Origin: Parapedobacter sp051400755
GTDB lineage: Bacteria > Bacteroidota > Bacteroidia > Sphingobacteriales > Sphingobacteriaceae
Direction of reading: 5' to 3'
DNA length: 64,000 bases
Assembly (NCBI RefSeq): GCF_051400755.1
Contig: NZ_JBLFFL010000001.1
Coordinates: 1,314,199-1,378,198 of the forward strand
The notes under the pieces are model-generated. The model was not told the origin of the DNA. It saw only the letters and a list, made by a program, of their open reading frames with translations, and ran no database searches. Position numbers and translations under genes: made by a program. Positions 34,438-44,066 of this stretch are shown in pieces. Numbering within the stretch: position 1 is the stretch's first letter; each line of letters opens with the position of its first letter.

Positions 34438-34812
34438 ATGATAAAAAACAAAAAATCAGCCATGTCAGCTCGCTTATCGGAGGTCGTTGTCCACGGTATG
34501 CAAGAGAAGAAAGGGAATGAGATCGTGCGGCTTGATTTGAGAAACATCCATAGTTCGGTGTCAGATTATTTCGTAATTTGCCACGCAGACTCCTCCACAC
34601 AGGTCAATGCATTGGCGAAAAGCGTGGAAGAGGAAGTCTTCAAAGCATTGCACCAAGAGCCTTGGCGCAAGGAGGGGTTGGAGCATGGGGAGTGGGTATT
34701 GCTTGACTTCGTCGATGTGGTGGTACATATTTTCAAGACAGATAAACGTAAACATTATGGCATCGAAGACCTTTGGGGAGATGCCGAGCTGGAATATTAT
34801 CAAAGTGCGTAA
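34438..34812 (+). CDS. rsfS: Ribosome silencing factor RsfS
   Basis: A 124-residue RsfS/DUF143 protein. It binds ribosomal protein uL14 and blocks subunit joining when nutrients are short. Family motifs are NEIVRLDLRNIHSSVSDYFVICHADSSTQVNALAKSVEE and the C-terminal HGEWVLLDFVDVVVHIF...YGIEDLWGDAE. ftsH starts 34 bp downstream, an arrangement common in Bacteroidota, so the two probably share a transcript. Confidence 0.95.
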   Translation: MIKNKKSAMSARLSEVVVHGMQEKKGNEIVRLDLRNIHSSVSDYFVICHADSSTQVNALAKSVEEEVFKALHQEPWRKEGLEHGEWVLLDFVDVVVHIFKTDKRKHYGIEDLWGDAELEYYQSA

Positions 34813-34846
34813 TTCAAAAGAAACTAAACAAGAGAGAAGTAAAGGT

Positions 34847-36952
34847 ATGCCTAACGGACCCGAGAGAATAAAGAGAGTGCCGAGCAAAAAAGTGACGCCG
34901 AAGCCGCCGAGGTTCAATATCATGTGGCTGTGGGTAGCGATGATTTTCGGTTTTTTTGCTTTGCAGTATGTATTTAGCGACGATAAAGCCAAACAGATTA
35001 CCTATCAGGAATTTGAGGAAAACATGCTAAAAACAGGCGACGTAGAACGACTGATCGCCTATAAACGGAATGATTTATTTTTTGTAGAGGTATTCATCAA
35101 AAAAGACCGGCTTACGGATCCCAAATACCGGGATGTAAAGCCGAGCGCGAATAGTCTCACGCTGACGCCGTCGGCGGGACCGCAGTATTTCTTTACCGAC
35201 GGCTCGTACGATGCATTGGAGCGTAAATTGGATACCGCACAGGCAGCGATCGATCCGAATGAACGGGTATCCCTGCGGCTGGAAGACCGGACCAATGCGT
35301 GGACGGGGTGGATCTTTTCCATCATGTTGCCGCTGGTGTTGATCCTCGTATTCTGGATTTTTATCATGCGGCGCATGGGCGGTGGCGGTGCAGGACCTGG
35401 CGGACAGATCTTTAACATTGGGAAGTCAAAAGCAACGCTTTTTGACAAAGAATCCCAGGTGGCCATTACCTTTAGTGATGTGGCGGGCCTTGAAGAAGCC
35501 AAGCAGGAAGTGATGGAGATCGTAGATTTCCTTAAAAATCCGAAAAAATATACCAACTTGGGTGGAAAGATACCCAAGGGCGCATTATTGGTCGGTTCAC
35601 CCGGTACGGGCAAAACGTTGTTGGCCAAAGCGGTGGCGGGTGAGGCACAGGTGCCTTTCTTCTCCCTTTCGGGGTCGGACTTCGTCGAAATGTTTGTAGG
35701 TGTCGGCGCATCACGCGTGCGTGACTTGTTCCGTCAAGCCAAGGATAAGGCCCCGTGTATCATCTTCATTGACGAAATCGATGCAATCGGGCGCGCCAGG
35801 GGGAAAAACAGTGTGATGGGCGGAAACGACGAACGTGAGAATACGCTCAATCAGCTGCTCGTTGAAATGGATGGCTTCGGCACCGACTCGGGCATCATCA
35901 TCATGGCGGCAACCAACCGGCCGGATGTCTTGGACTCGGCCCTGCTGCGTCCGGGACGGTTCGATAGGCAGATATCCATTGACAAACCTGATTTGGTGGG
36001 CCGTGAGCAGATCTTCAAAGTACACCTCAAGCCACTGAAGCTGTCGGCAGAGGTGGATGCCAAGAAATTGTCTGCACAAACTCCCGGTTTTGCGGGCGCT
36101 GAGATCGCTAACGTATGCAACGAAGCCGCATTGATCGCCGCGAGGCGCAACAAAGCATCCATCGATATGCAAGATTTTCAGGATGCCATTGACCGGGTCA
36201 TCGGCGGCTTGGAGAAGAAAAATAAAATCATTTCTCCCGAAGAGAAGCGCATTGTTGCGTTCCATGAGGCCGGACATGCGATCGCGGGTTGGTTTCTGGA
36301 GCATGCCGACCCGTTGGTGAAGGTGTCGATTGTGCCACGGGGCGTGGCAGCATTGGGCTATGCCCAATATTTGCCAAAGGAGCAGTTCCTGTATACCACG
36401 GAGCAATTGACAGATGGGTTGTGCATGACCATGGGTGGCCGGGTGGCCGAAGACATCACCTTTGGTAAAATCTCTACAGGCGCCCAGAACGATTTAGAGC
36501 GCATCACGAAGCTGGCCTATGCCATGGTGGCCGTTTACGGGATGAATGCGCGGGTAGGCAACATTTCGTTCAACGACAGCCAGGAAAATCAGTTTCAACG
36601 CCCTTATTCTGAAAAAACAGCCGAACTGATCGATGAAGAAGTCCGCAAGCTGATCGGCGAAATCTACGAGACGACGAAGAAACTGCTGCTGGAAAAACAA
36701 GATGGACTCATTGCGCTGGCCGAGAAATTGCTCGAGAAGGAAATCCTTTTTCAGTCTGACTTGGAGCAAATATTGGGCAAGCGCCCATTTGATCATCGGA
36801 CCACGTATGACGAATTCGTCAATGGCGAGCCTGATGAGGGCGATCAAAGCAAAGCTGCTAAAGGGTTGGTTCACGATGGTGTAGGGGACAATTCGGGAAC
36901 GTTTGACCCTAATCCGGCGCAAGACGAAGCCCGATCATCGGCCGAAGGGTAA
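34847..36952 (+). CDS. ftsH: ATP-dependent zinc metalloprotease FtsH
   Basis: A 701-residue membrane AAA+ protease degrading misfolded and regulatory membrane proteins. Start at ATG 34847; the open frame extends upstream but only through rsfS. Two membrane helices (about 24-44 and 153-174) enclose the periplasmic domain. The AAA module has Walker A GSPGTGKT (250-257; most FtsH read GPPGTGKT), Walker B CIIFIDEID and RPGRFDRQ arginine region, and the protease has the zinc site HEAGH (473-477). The C-terminal tail is acidic and polar. It is followed by the LUD gene. Confidence 0.97.
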   Translation: MPNGPERIKRVPSKKVTPKPPRFNIMWLWVAMIFGFFALQYVFSDDKAKQITYQEFEENMLKTGDVERLIAYKRNDLFFVEVFIKKDRLTDPKYRDVKPSANSLTLTPSAGPQYFFTDGSYDALERKLDTAQAAIDPNERVSLRLEDRTNAWTGWIFSIMLPLVLILVFWIFIMRRMGGGGAGPGGQIFNIGKSKATLFDKESQVAITFSDVAGLEEAKQEVMEIVDFLKNPKKYTNLGGKIPKGALLVGSPGTGKTLLAKAVAGEAQVPFFSLSGSDFVEMFVGVGASRVRDLFRQAKDKAPCIIFIDEIDAIGRARGKNSVMGGNDERENTLNQLLVEMDGFGTDSGIIIMAATNRPDVLDSALLRPGRFDRQISIDKPDLVGREQIFKVHLKPLKLSAEVDAKKLSAQTPGFAGAEIANVCNEAALIAARRNKASIDMQDFQDAIDRVIGGLEKKNKIISPEEKRIVAFHEAGHAIAGWFLEHADPLVKVSIVPRGVAALGYAQYLPKEQFLYTTEQLTDGLCMTMGGRVAEDITFGKISTGAQNDLERITKLAYAMVAVYGMNARVGNISFNDSQENQFQRPYSEKTAELIDEEVRKLIGEIYETTKKLLLEKQDGLIALAEKLLEKEILFQSDLEQILGKRPFDHRTTYDEFVNGEPDEGDQSKAAKGLVHDGVGDNSGTFDPNPAQDEARSSAEG

Positions 36953-36980
36953 ACAGCGGATCAAATCAGTCATAGGAACC

Positions 36981-37637
36981 TTGCAGAAAAATGTAAAGAG
37001 CACGACGGCTAAAGAGCGGATGCTGAAGAAAATCAGGCATGCGCTACTGCAAAAACGGGAGCATCCTTATCCCAGCTTCGAGGAGACGGCCCTTCACCCA
37101 GAGGAGACGGATCCGATGGACGTGCTGTTTGCTCAGCGTTTTACGGCTGTCGCCGGCAAATTCGTCTACTGCGAAGATGAAGTGAGCTTCATTGATAACC
37201 TCCTCACCTTGGCTGACAAGGAAACACTACGCAGGATGTATGCTTGGGAACCTACTGTTCAGCAACTGTTGGATAAGTATGGGTTCCCTTATTTTCGGTC
37301 CGAACAGGACTTTAGCGAAGCCGAAGCGGGAATCACAACCTGTGAAGCGCTTATTGCCCGATCGGGCAGTATATTGATCAGCAATGGGGATGCGGCTGGC
37401 CGCCGACTAAGTATCTATCCGCACAGGCATGTGGTCGTTGCCTACGCTTCGCAACTGGTTATGGATATCAAAGATGGTCTTCGCTTGATGCAGCAGCGAT
37501 ATGGAGAGGCGCTTCCCTCGTTGATCAGTGTCATCACCGGCCCAAGCCGCACAGCCGATATTGAGAAGACGCTCGTGTTAGGGGCGCATGGCCCTAAGGA
37601 AGTTTACGTGTTTTTATTGGAAGATAGATTGGGGTAA
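36981..37637 (+). CDS. LUD domain protein (LutC/YkgG-like)
   Basis: A protein of about 218 residues with a LUD domain (SEAEAGITTCEALIARSGSILI ... VITGPSRTADIEKTLVLGAHGPKEVYVFLL). Members include LutC of lactate oxidation, but the family is also used alone, as here, with no lutA or lutB neighbours. The start is uncertain: TTG at 36981 includes the conserved KERMLKKIRHAL helix fully, while ATG at 37020 begins within it. It follows ftsH closely, within or just after the ftsH 3' end. The 98-bp repeat array begins 3 bp after its stop codon. Confidence 0.78.
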   Translation: MQKNVKSTTAKERMLKKIRHALLQKREHPYPSFEETALHPEETDPMDVLFAQRFTAVAGKFVYCEDEVSFIDNLLTLADKETLRRMYAWEPTVQQLLDKYGFPYFRSEQDFSEAEAGITTCEALIARSGSILISNGDAAGRRLSIYPHRHVVVAYASQLVMDIKDGLRLMQQRYGEALPSLISVITGPSRTADIEKTLVLGAHGPKEVYVFLLEDRLG

Positions 37638-37640
37638 GGG

Positions 37641-38105
37641 GTGATTCAGGCGGTTGCTCCTCAGCTGAAATCGGTTCGCGTTGCTCCCAATTTCTAGGCT
37701 TCGTCTGCAAGCCGCCTGAATCACTGGGGTTGGTGGGGGTGGATGAGGCGGTTGCTCCTCCGCTGAAATCGGTTCGCGTTGCTCCCAATTTCTAGGCTTC
37801 GTCTGCAAGCCGCCTGAATCACTGGGGTTGGTGGGGGTGGATGAGGCGGTTGCTCCTCCGCTGAAATCGGTTCGCGTTGCTCCCAATTTCTAGGCTTCGT
37901 CTGCAAGCCGCCTGAATCACTGNNNNNNNNNNGCGGTTGCTCCTCCGCTGAAATCGGTTCGCGTTGCTCCCAATTTCTAGGCTTCGTCTGCAAGCCGCCT
38001 GAATCACTGAAGGGGTTGGGGGTTGGATGGGCGGTTGCTCCTCAGCTGGGATCCGGGTCGCTTCGCTCCCGTCTCCGAGGCTTCGTCTGCAAGCCGCCTG
38101 AATCC
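37641..38105. repeat. Tandem array of 98-bp palindromic repeat units
   Basis: At least five copies: 37641-37724, 37739-37822, 37837-37920, a copy ending 38007 and a diverged copy ending about 38105. The period between the first three is exactly 98 bp. Copy 1 has perfect 13-bp complementary ends (GTGATTCAGGCGG / CCGCCTGAATCAC) and all copies keep GGCGGTTGC / GCAAGCCGCC. A GT-rich linker (GGGGTTGGTGGGGGTGG) joins units. The interior also folds (CCT/AGG and GAAAT/ATTTC arms); copy 5 changes both sides of the inner arm. Apparent ORFs here switch frame from unit to unit, so it is not coding. The array holds an N-gap, so the real copy number is unknown. Confidence 0.9.
37923..37932. other. Assembly gap (10 N) inside the repeat array
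   Basis: Ten N follow CTG of copy 3. Copy 4 resumes out of register with the 98-bp period, so the 10 N is a placeholder and one or more units may be missing. Confidence 0.95.
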
Positions 38106-38243
38106 TTTTCAACCGTCTGCACAGTAAGCCTGAGGGCCATTGAAAACAAAGACTTGCCGAAAAAAATACCAAGCTCAGTCGCGGCAAGCCGCAAAATCCC
38201 TTATGAAGCGAAAAAACCAATAGCATATTACTAATAATTTTAG

Positions 38244-38251
38244 TATATTTG
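38244..38251 (+). promoter_or_regulatory. -7 element of the radical SAM gene, leaderless placement
   Basis: TATATTTG ends 4 nt before ATG 38256. No good -33 TTG is present at the expected distance. Confidence 0.5.
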
Positions 38252-38255
38252 TGCT

Positions 38256-39326
38256 ATGGATACGATACAAAACCCGGAGTACTTCAAGGGGCGCGGTGCT
38301 CAAGTGAACACGCATAATAAGTTTGCTGCCCAGCGGTATGTGGCCGAGCATGTCGAGGGTCTGGATGAGGAGTTTCTCGAAAATTCGAATACTCAACTCA
38401 TTGATGAACATCCGAAAAAAATTATCAGCGTCAATGATAGTCCCGATTTATCAATGGGCTACTCGCTAAACCCCTATCAGGGATGTGAGCACGGGTGCAT
38501 CTATTGTTACGCCCGCAATGCACATGAGTATTGGGGATATAGCGCCGGGTTGGATTTTGAGCGAAAGATTATTGTCAAGCGGAATGCGGCGGAAGTGCTG
38601 GAGCGACAATTCAACACAAAAGGATATCAGCCACAGGTCATTATGCTTTCGGGCAATACGGATTGCTATCAGCCGGTTGAGCGCAAATTGCAGATCACAA
38701 GGGCCATTTTACAAGTCATGCTGGCCTATCGACATCCGGTATCGATCATCAGCAAAAATAACCTCATCTTGCGCGATGTGGATATCCTGTCGGAGATGGC
38801 CAAGCTGGGGCTTGTTCAGGTGGCGATTTCCCTCAACTCATTGAATGAGGACCTTCGGCAAAAGATGGAGCCACGGACGGTTACCGCAAATGGTCGCCTC
38901 AAGGTCATCCAACGGCTTAGCGATGCAGGCATACCCGCGATGGTCATGTGTGCGCCAATTATACCCGGGCTCAACAGCGATGAGATTCCGGAAGTCATCA
39001 AAGCGGCAGCCGAGCACGGGGCGAGCGGAGCGGGTTACACCATCGTGCGGTTAAACGGCGCGATAGCCGAACTGTTCACGGACTGGGTGCACAAGGCTTA
39101 CCCCGATAAGGCCGAAAAGGTGCTGCATAGCATCGCTGCATGCCATGGCGGTAAACTGAATGACAGCCGTTGGGGTGTACGGATGAGCGGGGAGGGTAAA
39201 CTGGCGGAGAGCATCAAGCAGCTGTTTAAATTGAGCGTGAAGCGATACATGCCCCAAAGGGCACTGCCCCACTTGCGGCTGGATTTGTTCGCGCCTAGGG
39301 GCGGGAAGCAGCTGGATTTATTTTAA
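38256..39326 (+). CDS. Radical SAM protein of the PA0069/SPL-like family
   Basis: A 356-residue radical SAM enzyme with the cluster motif CEHGCIYC (Cys77, Cys81, Cys84) after YQG, followed by YARNAHEYWG. This extended motif identifies the PA0069/Rv2578c-type group related to spore photoproduct lyases, whose reaction is unknown. Other TIM-barrel strands include MLSGNTDCYQPVERKLQITR (SAM site) and VQVAISLNSLNEDLRQKMEPR. The length is normal for the group. The neighbouring rhomboid gene starts 42 bp downstream. Function is not inferred further. Confidence 0.88.
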   Translation: MDTIQNPEYFKGRGAQVNTHNKFAAQRYVAEHVEGLDEEFLENSNTQLIDEHPKKIISVNDSPDLSMGYSLNPYQGCEHGCIYCYARNAHEYWGYSAGLDFERKIIVKRNAAEVLERQFNTKGYQPQVIMLSGNTDCYQPVERKLQITRAILQVMLAYRHPVSIISKNNLILRDVDILSEMAKLGLVQVAISLNSLNEDLRQKMEPRTVTANGRLKVIQRLSDAGIPAMVMCAPIIPGLNSDEIPEVIKAAAEHGASGAGYTIVRLNGAIAELFTDWVHKAYPDKAEKVLHSIAACHGGKLNDSRWGVRMSGEGKLAESIKQLFKLSVKRYMPQRALPHLRLDLFAPRGGKQLDLF

Positions 39327-39368
39327 TGGCCGATAATTTTTGTTACTTTCGGCGAACGAATACCAAGC

Positions 39369-39992
39369 ATGAGAGAATACCTATTTAGTACACCGGTGGC
39401 CAGCATCATTTTCGCGTTTACCATCGTGACCAGCATCTACACCTTTTCGAACCACCACCTTTTTGGAAAATTCATGTTGCACCCGCATAGTGTAAGCCGG
39501 GGGCAACGCATGTATACATTGCTGACAAGTGGACTGATACACCGGGATTGGGGGCATCTTCTGTTTAATATGCTTACCTTTTATTTCTTTGGCTTCCCGC
39601 TGGAAAGGCTGTTGGCGAGTTTAAGCGCATGGGGCCATGGGCAATTTGCCGTGATTTATTTATTGGGCTTAATATTGAGCGACATCGGCACCGTTTTTAA
39701 GGAAAAGAACAACAGCTCTTATTATAGTTTGGGGGCATCTGGTGCGATCTGCGCCGTGCTGTTCAGTTTCATTCTGTTCGATCCTAAGATGATGTTGGGT
39801 GTTTTCATGATCATCCCGATGCCGGCATGGCTGTTTGGCGTACTCTTTTTGGGGTACTGCGTTTGGGCTTCTAAAAACGCCAGAGACAGCATCAATCACG
39901 ATGCACATTTCTATGGAGCAATATTCGGCATTGTCCTGACCATCATCTTTTACCCGTGGGTGATCCAGCATTTTATCAGCCAATTTACCTGA
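39369..39992 (+). CDS. Rhomboid family intramembrane serine protease
   Basis: A 207-residue membrane protein with six hydrophobic segments. Rhomboid landmarks are HRDWGHLLFNMLTFYFFG (L1/TM2 region), the nucleophile motif LGASGA (Ser124) and the catalytic His in NHDAHFYGAIFG (probably His180). It should cut single-pass membrane proteins within the bilayer. It is on the same strand as the radical SAM gene and may share its transcript. Natural substrates cannot be inferred. Confidence 0.9.
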   Translation: MREYLFSTPVASIIFAFTIVTSIYTFSNHHLFGKFMLHPHSVSRGQRMYTLLTSGLIHRDWGHLLFNMLTFYFFGFPLERLLASLSAWGHGQFAVIYLLGLILSDIGTVFKEKNNSSYYSLGASGAICAVLFSFILFDPKMMLGVFMIIPMPAWLFGVLFLGYCVWASKNARDSINHDAHFYGAIFGIVLTIIFYPWVIQHFISQFT

Positions 39993-40161
39993 TGTGCTGC
40001 TTAGTGTGGGAGTAACACTTTGCTAACCGGCTAACCGTAAATGTGTTGTGGTTATTCCCAAAAATTAGCGCGTTAAATATTGCGTCGTGGCATTGATTTT
40101 TTGCGATTAATATTTACATTAGCCGGGGTTATAAACTTAGTTTTTAGATAAACAGCGGCAA

Positions 40162-41829
40162 ATGAAAACCTTAGCAACGTCCGATTACATTGTCTTTTTA
40201 TGCTATTTTATTATCATAGCAGGTTACGGCCTTTGGATTTACTACCGCAAGCGGTCAAAGGAGTTCAACACGAAAGATTATTTTCTGGCTGAGGGATCGC
40301 TGACCTGGTGGGCAATCGGTGCATCGCTGATCGCATCCAACATCTCAGCCGAGCAGTTTATCGGCATGAGCGGCGATGGATTCAAATTGGGATTGGCCAT
40401 CGCAGCCTATGAGTGGCTGGCAGCAGCGACCCTGATTATTGTGGCTGTATTTTTCATCCCTGTATACCTGAAAAATAAGATTTATACGATGCCGCAGTTT
40501 CTTAACCAGCGGTATAATGGCACCGTGAGCACCATCATGGCGGTGTTTTGGTTGTTGCTGTATGTGGTCGTCAATCTGACATCCATCCTCTTTTTGGGGG
40601 CCTTGGCGGTCTCCGCTATTTCCAGCATCAATTTTACGGTTTGTATGTATGGCATCGCCATCTTTGCCATATTCATTACGTTGGGTGGGATGAAGGTGAT
40701 CGGCTATACAGACGTCATACAGGTATTGGTGCTCATCCTTGGCGGTTTGGCCACGACCTATTTGGCATTGAATATGGTATCCGAGCATTTTGGCACGGCA
40801 GGCATATTCAACGGCTTGGGGATGCTGCACGAAAAAGCACCGGGCCATTTTGATATGATTTTTGACAAAACGCAGGAGCATTACATTAGCCTTCCGGGGT
40901 TATCGATCCTCGTGGGCGGAATGTGGATTGTAAACCTCAATTATTGGGGTTGCAACCAATACATTACCCAACGCGCGCTGGGTGCAGATCTGAAAACCGC
41001 ACGCAACGGGATCCTCTTTGCCGCGTTTCTGAAGATGCTGATGCCTATCATCGTCGTGTTGCCGGGTATCGCTGCTTTTGTGCTCTACAAAGAAGGGTTT
41101 TTTCAGCAGGAGATGCTGGAAGCCGGGGCCGTTCGTCCGGACAAGGCCTATCCGGTATTGCTCAACCTCTTGCCGACAGGGCTGAAGGGCTTGGCTTTCG
41201 CAGCGTTGACGGCCGCAGTGGTGGCATCGCTGGCGGGCAAGTCAAACAGTATCGCCACTATTTTTTCGCTGGACATCTACAAAAAAATATTCAACAAAGA
41301 GGCCTCCGAACGTACGTTGGTCAATACGGGCAAGATCACCATCATCGTGACCATGATTTTGGCGGTGATCATCGCCCCCCACCTGGGTATTGAAAAAGGC
41401 GGTTTTCAATATATCCAGGAATATACAGGTTTCGTGTCTCCGGGTATTTTTGCGATGTTTATATTGGGCTTCTTCTGGAGAAAAGCTACTTCCAACGCCG
41501 CGTTGTTTGCCACGATCGGGGGGTTTGCCTTGTCGGTGGTCTTGAAATTTCTGCCCGAGTGGGTAGACCTGTCGCCGCTGTATTCGATCGGGTTTGCGGT
41601 ACCCAACACCGCAGGGGTTTATGAAATTCCGTTTATCGACCGCATGGGAATTGTGTTCTTGTTCTGTATCTTGGGCATGTTTATCATCAGTGTCATCGAA
41701 AATAATAGGGGAGTGATACCCAAAGGCCTAATCGTGGAACGCAGCATGTTTAAAGTGCATCCGGGATTTTTGGCAGGGACCATCATCATCGTCGGGCTAT
41801 TGGTCGCTATCTATACCGTTTTTTGGTAG
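40162..41829 (+). CDS. Sodium:solute symporter (SSS family, SGLT-like)
   Basis: A 555-residue inner-membrane Na+-coupled symporter with about 14 membrane helices. Family markers include FLAEGSLTWWAIGASLIASNISAEQFIGMSG (TM1 region), GLAFAALTAAVVASLAGKSNS (sodium-site region) and FVSPGIFAMFILGFFWRKA. Bacteroidota members of this type import hexoses or related sugars. It lies upstream of a sulfatase, so it may import a sugar released after desulfation; that link is inference. There is no obvious promoter match in the 169-bp gap upstream. Confidence 0.9.
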   Translation: MKTLATSDYIVFLCYFIIIAGYGLWIYYRKRSKEFNTKDYFLAEGSLTWWAIGASLIASNISAEQFIGMSGDGFKLGLAIAAYEWLAAATLIIVAVFFIPVYLKNKIYTMPQFLNQRYNGTVSTIMAVFWLLLYVVVNLTSILFLGALAVSAISSINFTVCMYGIAIFAIFITLGGMKVIGYTDVIQVLVLILGGLATTYLALNMVSEHFGTAGIFNGLGMLHEKAPGHFDMIFDKTQEHYISLPGLSILVGGMWIVNLNYWGCNQYITQRALGADLKTARNGILFAAFLKMLMPIIVVLPGIAAFVLYKEGFFQQEMLEAGAVRPDKAYPVLLNLLPTGLKGLAFAALTAAVVASLAGKSNSIATIFSLDIYKKIFNKEASERTLVNTGKITIIVTMILAVIIAPHLGIEKGGFQYIQEYTGFVSPGIFAMFILGFFWRKATSNAALFATIGGFALSVVLKFLPEWVDLSPLYSIGFAVPNTAGVYEIPFIDRMGIVFLFCILGMFIISVIENNRGVIPKGLIVERSMFKVHPGFLAGTIIIVGLLVAIYTVFW

Positions 41830-41906
41830 TCTGGGCGGAACCGGGTCGGGTCGATGGTTTGTCCACTTAGACAGGGGGTTGATGAACAGAAAAACCAAGA
41901 TAGACG

Positions 41907-44003
41907 ATGTTAAAAAAGCGAATTATTTTTTTGATGCTGATCGCGGGGCTGTCTGCTTATGCAGCTAGTAAGGCCAGCAGATTTGACAGCGACCGAAAAC
42001 CGGCATCTACCACCCGGCCAAACATCATTGTAATCCTCGCCGATGACATGGGCTACTCCGATATCGGTTGTTATGGCGGGGAGGTCAACACGCCAACGAT
42101 CGACCAATTAGCGGCAGAAGGAATACGTTATAAGCAATTCTACAACGCCGCTCGTTGCTGTCCTACACGGGCAGCGCTGATCAGCGGACTTTACCCGCAT
42201 CAAGCGGGGATGGGTTGGATGGCCGCTGCCGACCTGGGGACACCGGCGTACCAAGGAAACCTTAATACGCAGGCCGTAACAATAGCAGAAGTGCTAAAAA
42301 CAGCGGGATATGGCACTTATATGACGGGAAAATGGCACCTGACCAACGAGCGGAAAATAGATGGCATGGTAACGGACAGTTGGCCTATCCAACGGGGTTT
42401 CGACCGTTATTTTGGAATTATTCCAGGCGGGGCAAACTATTTTACGCCTGTTGTCTATAGCGGAAACCATCGGTATAAGGCTCCGAAGGATTTTTACCTG
42501 ACGGATGCCATCAGCGATACCAGCGTGCAGTATATCCATGATCATTTTACGGAACATCCGGATAAGCCTATGTTTATGTATGTGGCTTATACCGCGCCAC
42601 ACTGGCCCCTACATGCGCTGCAGAAAGACATCGATAAATACAAAGATGTTTACAAAACGGGTTGGGATAACCTGAGGAAGCAACGTTTCCAACGGCAAAA
42701 GGCATTAGGCATGTTTCCGAAAGACGCAATCTTATCTCCGCGAGATTCGGCGATCAAGGCGTGGGACCGCCTGTCCGAAACGGAGAAAGATGAAATGGCG
42801 ATGCGCATGGCAATCTATGCCGCTCAGATCGATAATATGGATCAAGGAATTGGCCGCATCATCGCCAAGTTGAAAGCAGAAAACCAGCTTGACAACACCT
42901 TGATATTTTTTCTCAGCGATAACGGGGCCTGTGCTGAGTTTATCAGCAGCGGTACACGCAAGGCTGTGGATGGAAAAGAGGACACCTTCGAGAGTTACCG
43001 GATCAATTGGGCAAACGTCAGCAGTACACCGTTCAAGGAATACAAACATTACACCTATGAAGGCGGTATCGCTACCCCGTTGATCGTCCACTGGCCAAAT
43101 GGGATTGCTAAAAAGCTCACAAACTCATTTGTTAGCGATTACGGCCATTTGAGTGATATCATGGCCACTTGCGTTGAGGTGGCGGACGCGGAATATCCAG
43201 CCGTGTATAACGGCAATACCATCCATCCGATGGCGGGTAAAAGTCTTGTCCCGCATTTCAGCGGCAAGGACAATAACCGCGGCAAGATCTTTTGGGAACA
43301 CGAAGCGAATATTGCCGTTCGCGACGGAAAATGGAAATTGGTTGCTAAGACACCGGAGGGACAGCCGTTCGATGAAAGCGACCTTCGGCTTTATGATATG
43401 GAAGCCGATCCGATCGAAGGGAATGACCTGTCTGCCCAGCATCCGGACCAAGTGAGACAACTGTATGCCGAATGGCTGGAGTGGGGCGAGCGCGTGGGGG
43501 TCTTTCCGCTCGACACCCGCGAATACAACGAGCGGGCGCGGACATATAGGAGGACCATTAACGGGAGTTTTGATGACAACCTCGGCGGGTGGAACGTGCG
43601 GATAAGTCCCGAAGCGAAAGCCGCCATTACGATCGATACCACCGGAGCGCTTACCGGAAGACGATCGGCGTCAGTTCATGTAGAAAAACCAGGACCCCGA
43701 CCAGCGGCCATAGCAATGGATTGGCCGTTCAGCGCCCATAAGGGAGAGCGGTTTGCAATCAGTGTAAAGGCTAGGGCCGAAAAGAATACAGCATATTACT
43801 TGCGTCTTGAACAAGTTGATGCTGGTGCACCGCGGTTAATGGATCAAAAGATCCTCGTTAGCGCTCATCCCGGAAAAAGCAGTTTTCTATCTGCGGCGAT
43901 ACCAGCCGATGGCCGTTATCGGGTTTCCCTTTATTTCGGAGACCTCAATCCGGGCGATAAGCTGTGGATCGATGATATTGAATTGAAACCGCAAGGAGAT
44001 TAA
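41907..44003 (+). CDS. Secreted sulfatase with C-terminal beta domain
   Basis: A 698-residue type I sulfatase. A signal peptide (to about residue 20) is followed by the metal motif NIIVILADDMGYSDIG (Asp46, Asp47) and the formylglycine signature CCPTRAALISG, where Cys84 (C-x-P-x-R) would be oxidised by an anaerobic or FGE-type maturase not in this window. Later residues KWHL and FLSDNG complete the metal site. Residues beyond about 540 form a separate beta-rich region (NGSFDDNLGGWNVRISPEAK) resembling a carbohydrate-binding jelly roll. It probably removes sulfate from a glycan or arylsulfate in the periplasm. Confidence 0.92.
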   Translation: MLKKRIIFLMLIAGLSAYAASKASRFDSDRKPASTTRPNIIVILADDMGYSDIGCYGGEVNTPTIDQLAAEGIRYKQFYNAARCCPTRAALISGLYPHQAGMGWMAAADLGTPAYQGNLNTQAVTIAEVLKTAGYGTYMTGKWHLTNERKIDGMVTDSWPIQRGFDRYFGIIPGGANYFTPVVYSGNHRYKAPKDFYLTDAISDTSVQYIHDHFTEHPDKPMFMYVAYTAPHWPLHALQKDIDKYKDVYKTGWDNLRKQRFQRQKALGMFPKDAILSPRDSAIKAWDRLSETEKDEMAMRMAIYAAQIDNMDQGIGRIIAKLKAENQLDNTLIFFLSDNGACAEFISSGTRKAVDGKEDTFESYRINWANVSSTPFKEYKHYTYEGGIATPLIVHWPNGIAKKLTNSFVSDYGHLSDIMATCVEVADAEYPAVYNGNTIHPMAGKSLVPHFSGKDNNRGKIFWEHEANIAVRDGKWKLVAKTPEGQPFDESDLRLYDMEADPIEGNDLSAQHPDQVRQLYAEWLEWGERVGVFPLDTREYNERARTYRRTINGSFDDNLGGWNVRISPEAKAAITIDTTGALTGRRSASVHVEKPGPRPAAIAMDWPFSAHKGERFAISVKARAEKNTAYYLRLEQVDAGAPRLMDQKILVSAHPGKSSFLSAAIPADGRYRVSLYFGDLNPGDKLWIDDIELKPQGD

Positions 44004-44066
44004 TGTGGGTTGTGCGGTAAAATTAGTACATTAGCCGTTGACTCCGTGTCCTTAATTCAACAGCCA

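Noticed and set aside
37641..38105. CRISPR array
   Set aside because: Units of about 84 bp plus a constant GT-rich linker are contiguous, with no variable spacers and no cas genes nearby.
37641..38105. Retron or diversity-generating element in the repeat array
   Set aside because: No reverse transcriptase is encoded in the window and there is no template/variable-repeat pair.
37594..38226. Several overlapping minus-strand reading frames with repeated peptides over the palindromic array
   Set aside because: The 98-bp period is not divisible by three, so each unit shifts frame; the peptides are by-products of the repeat, and the frames cross the N-gap.
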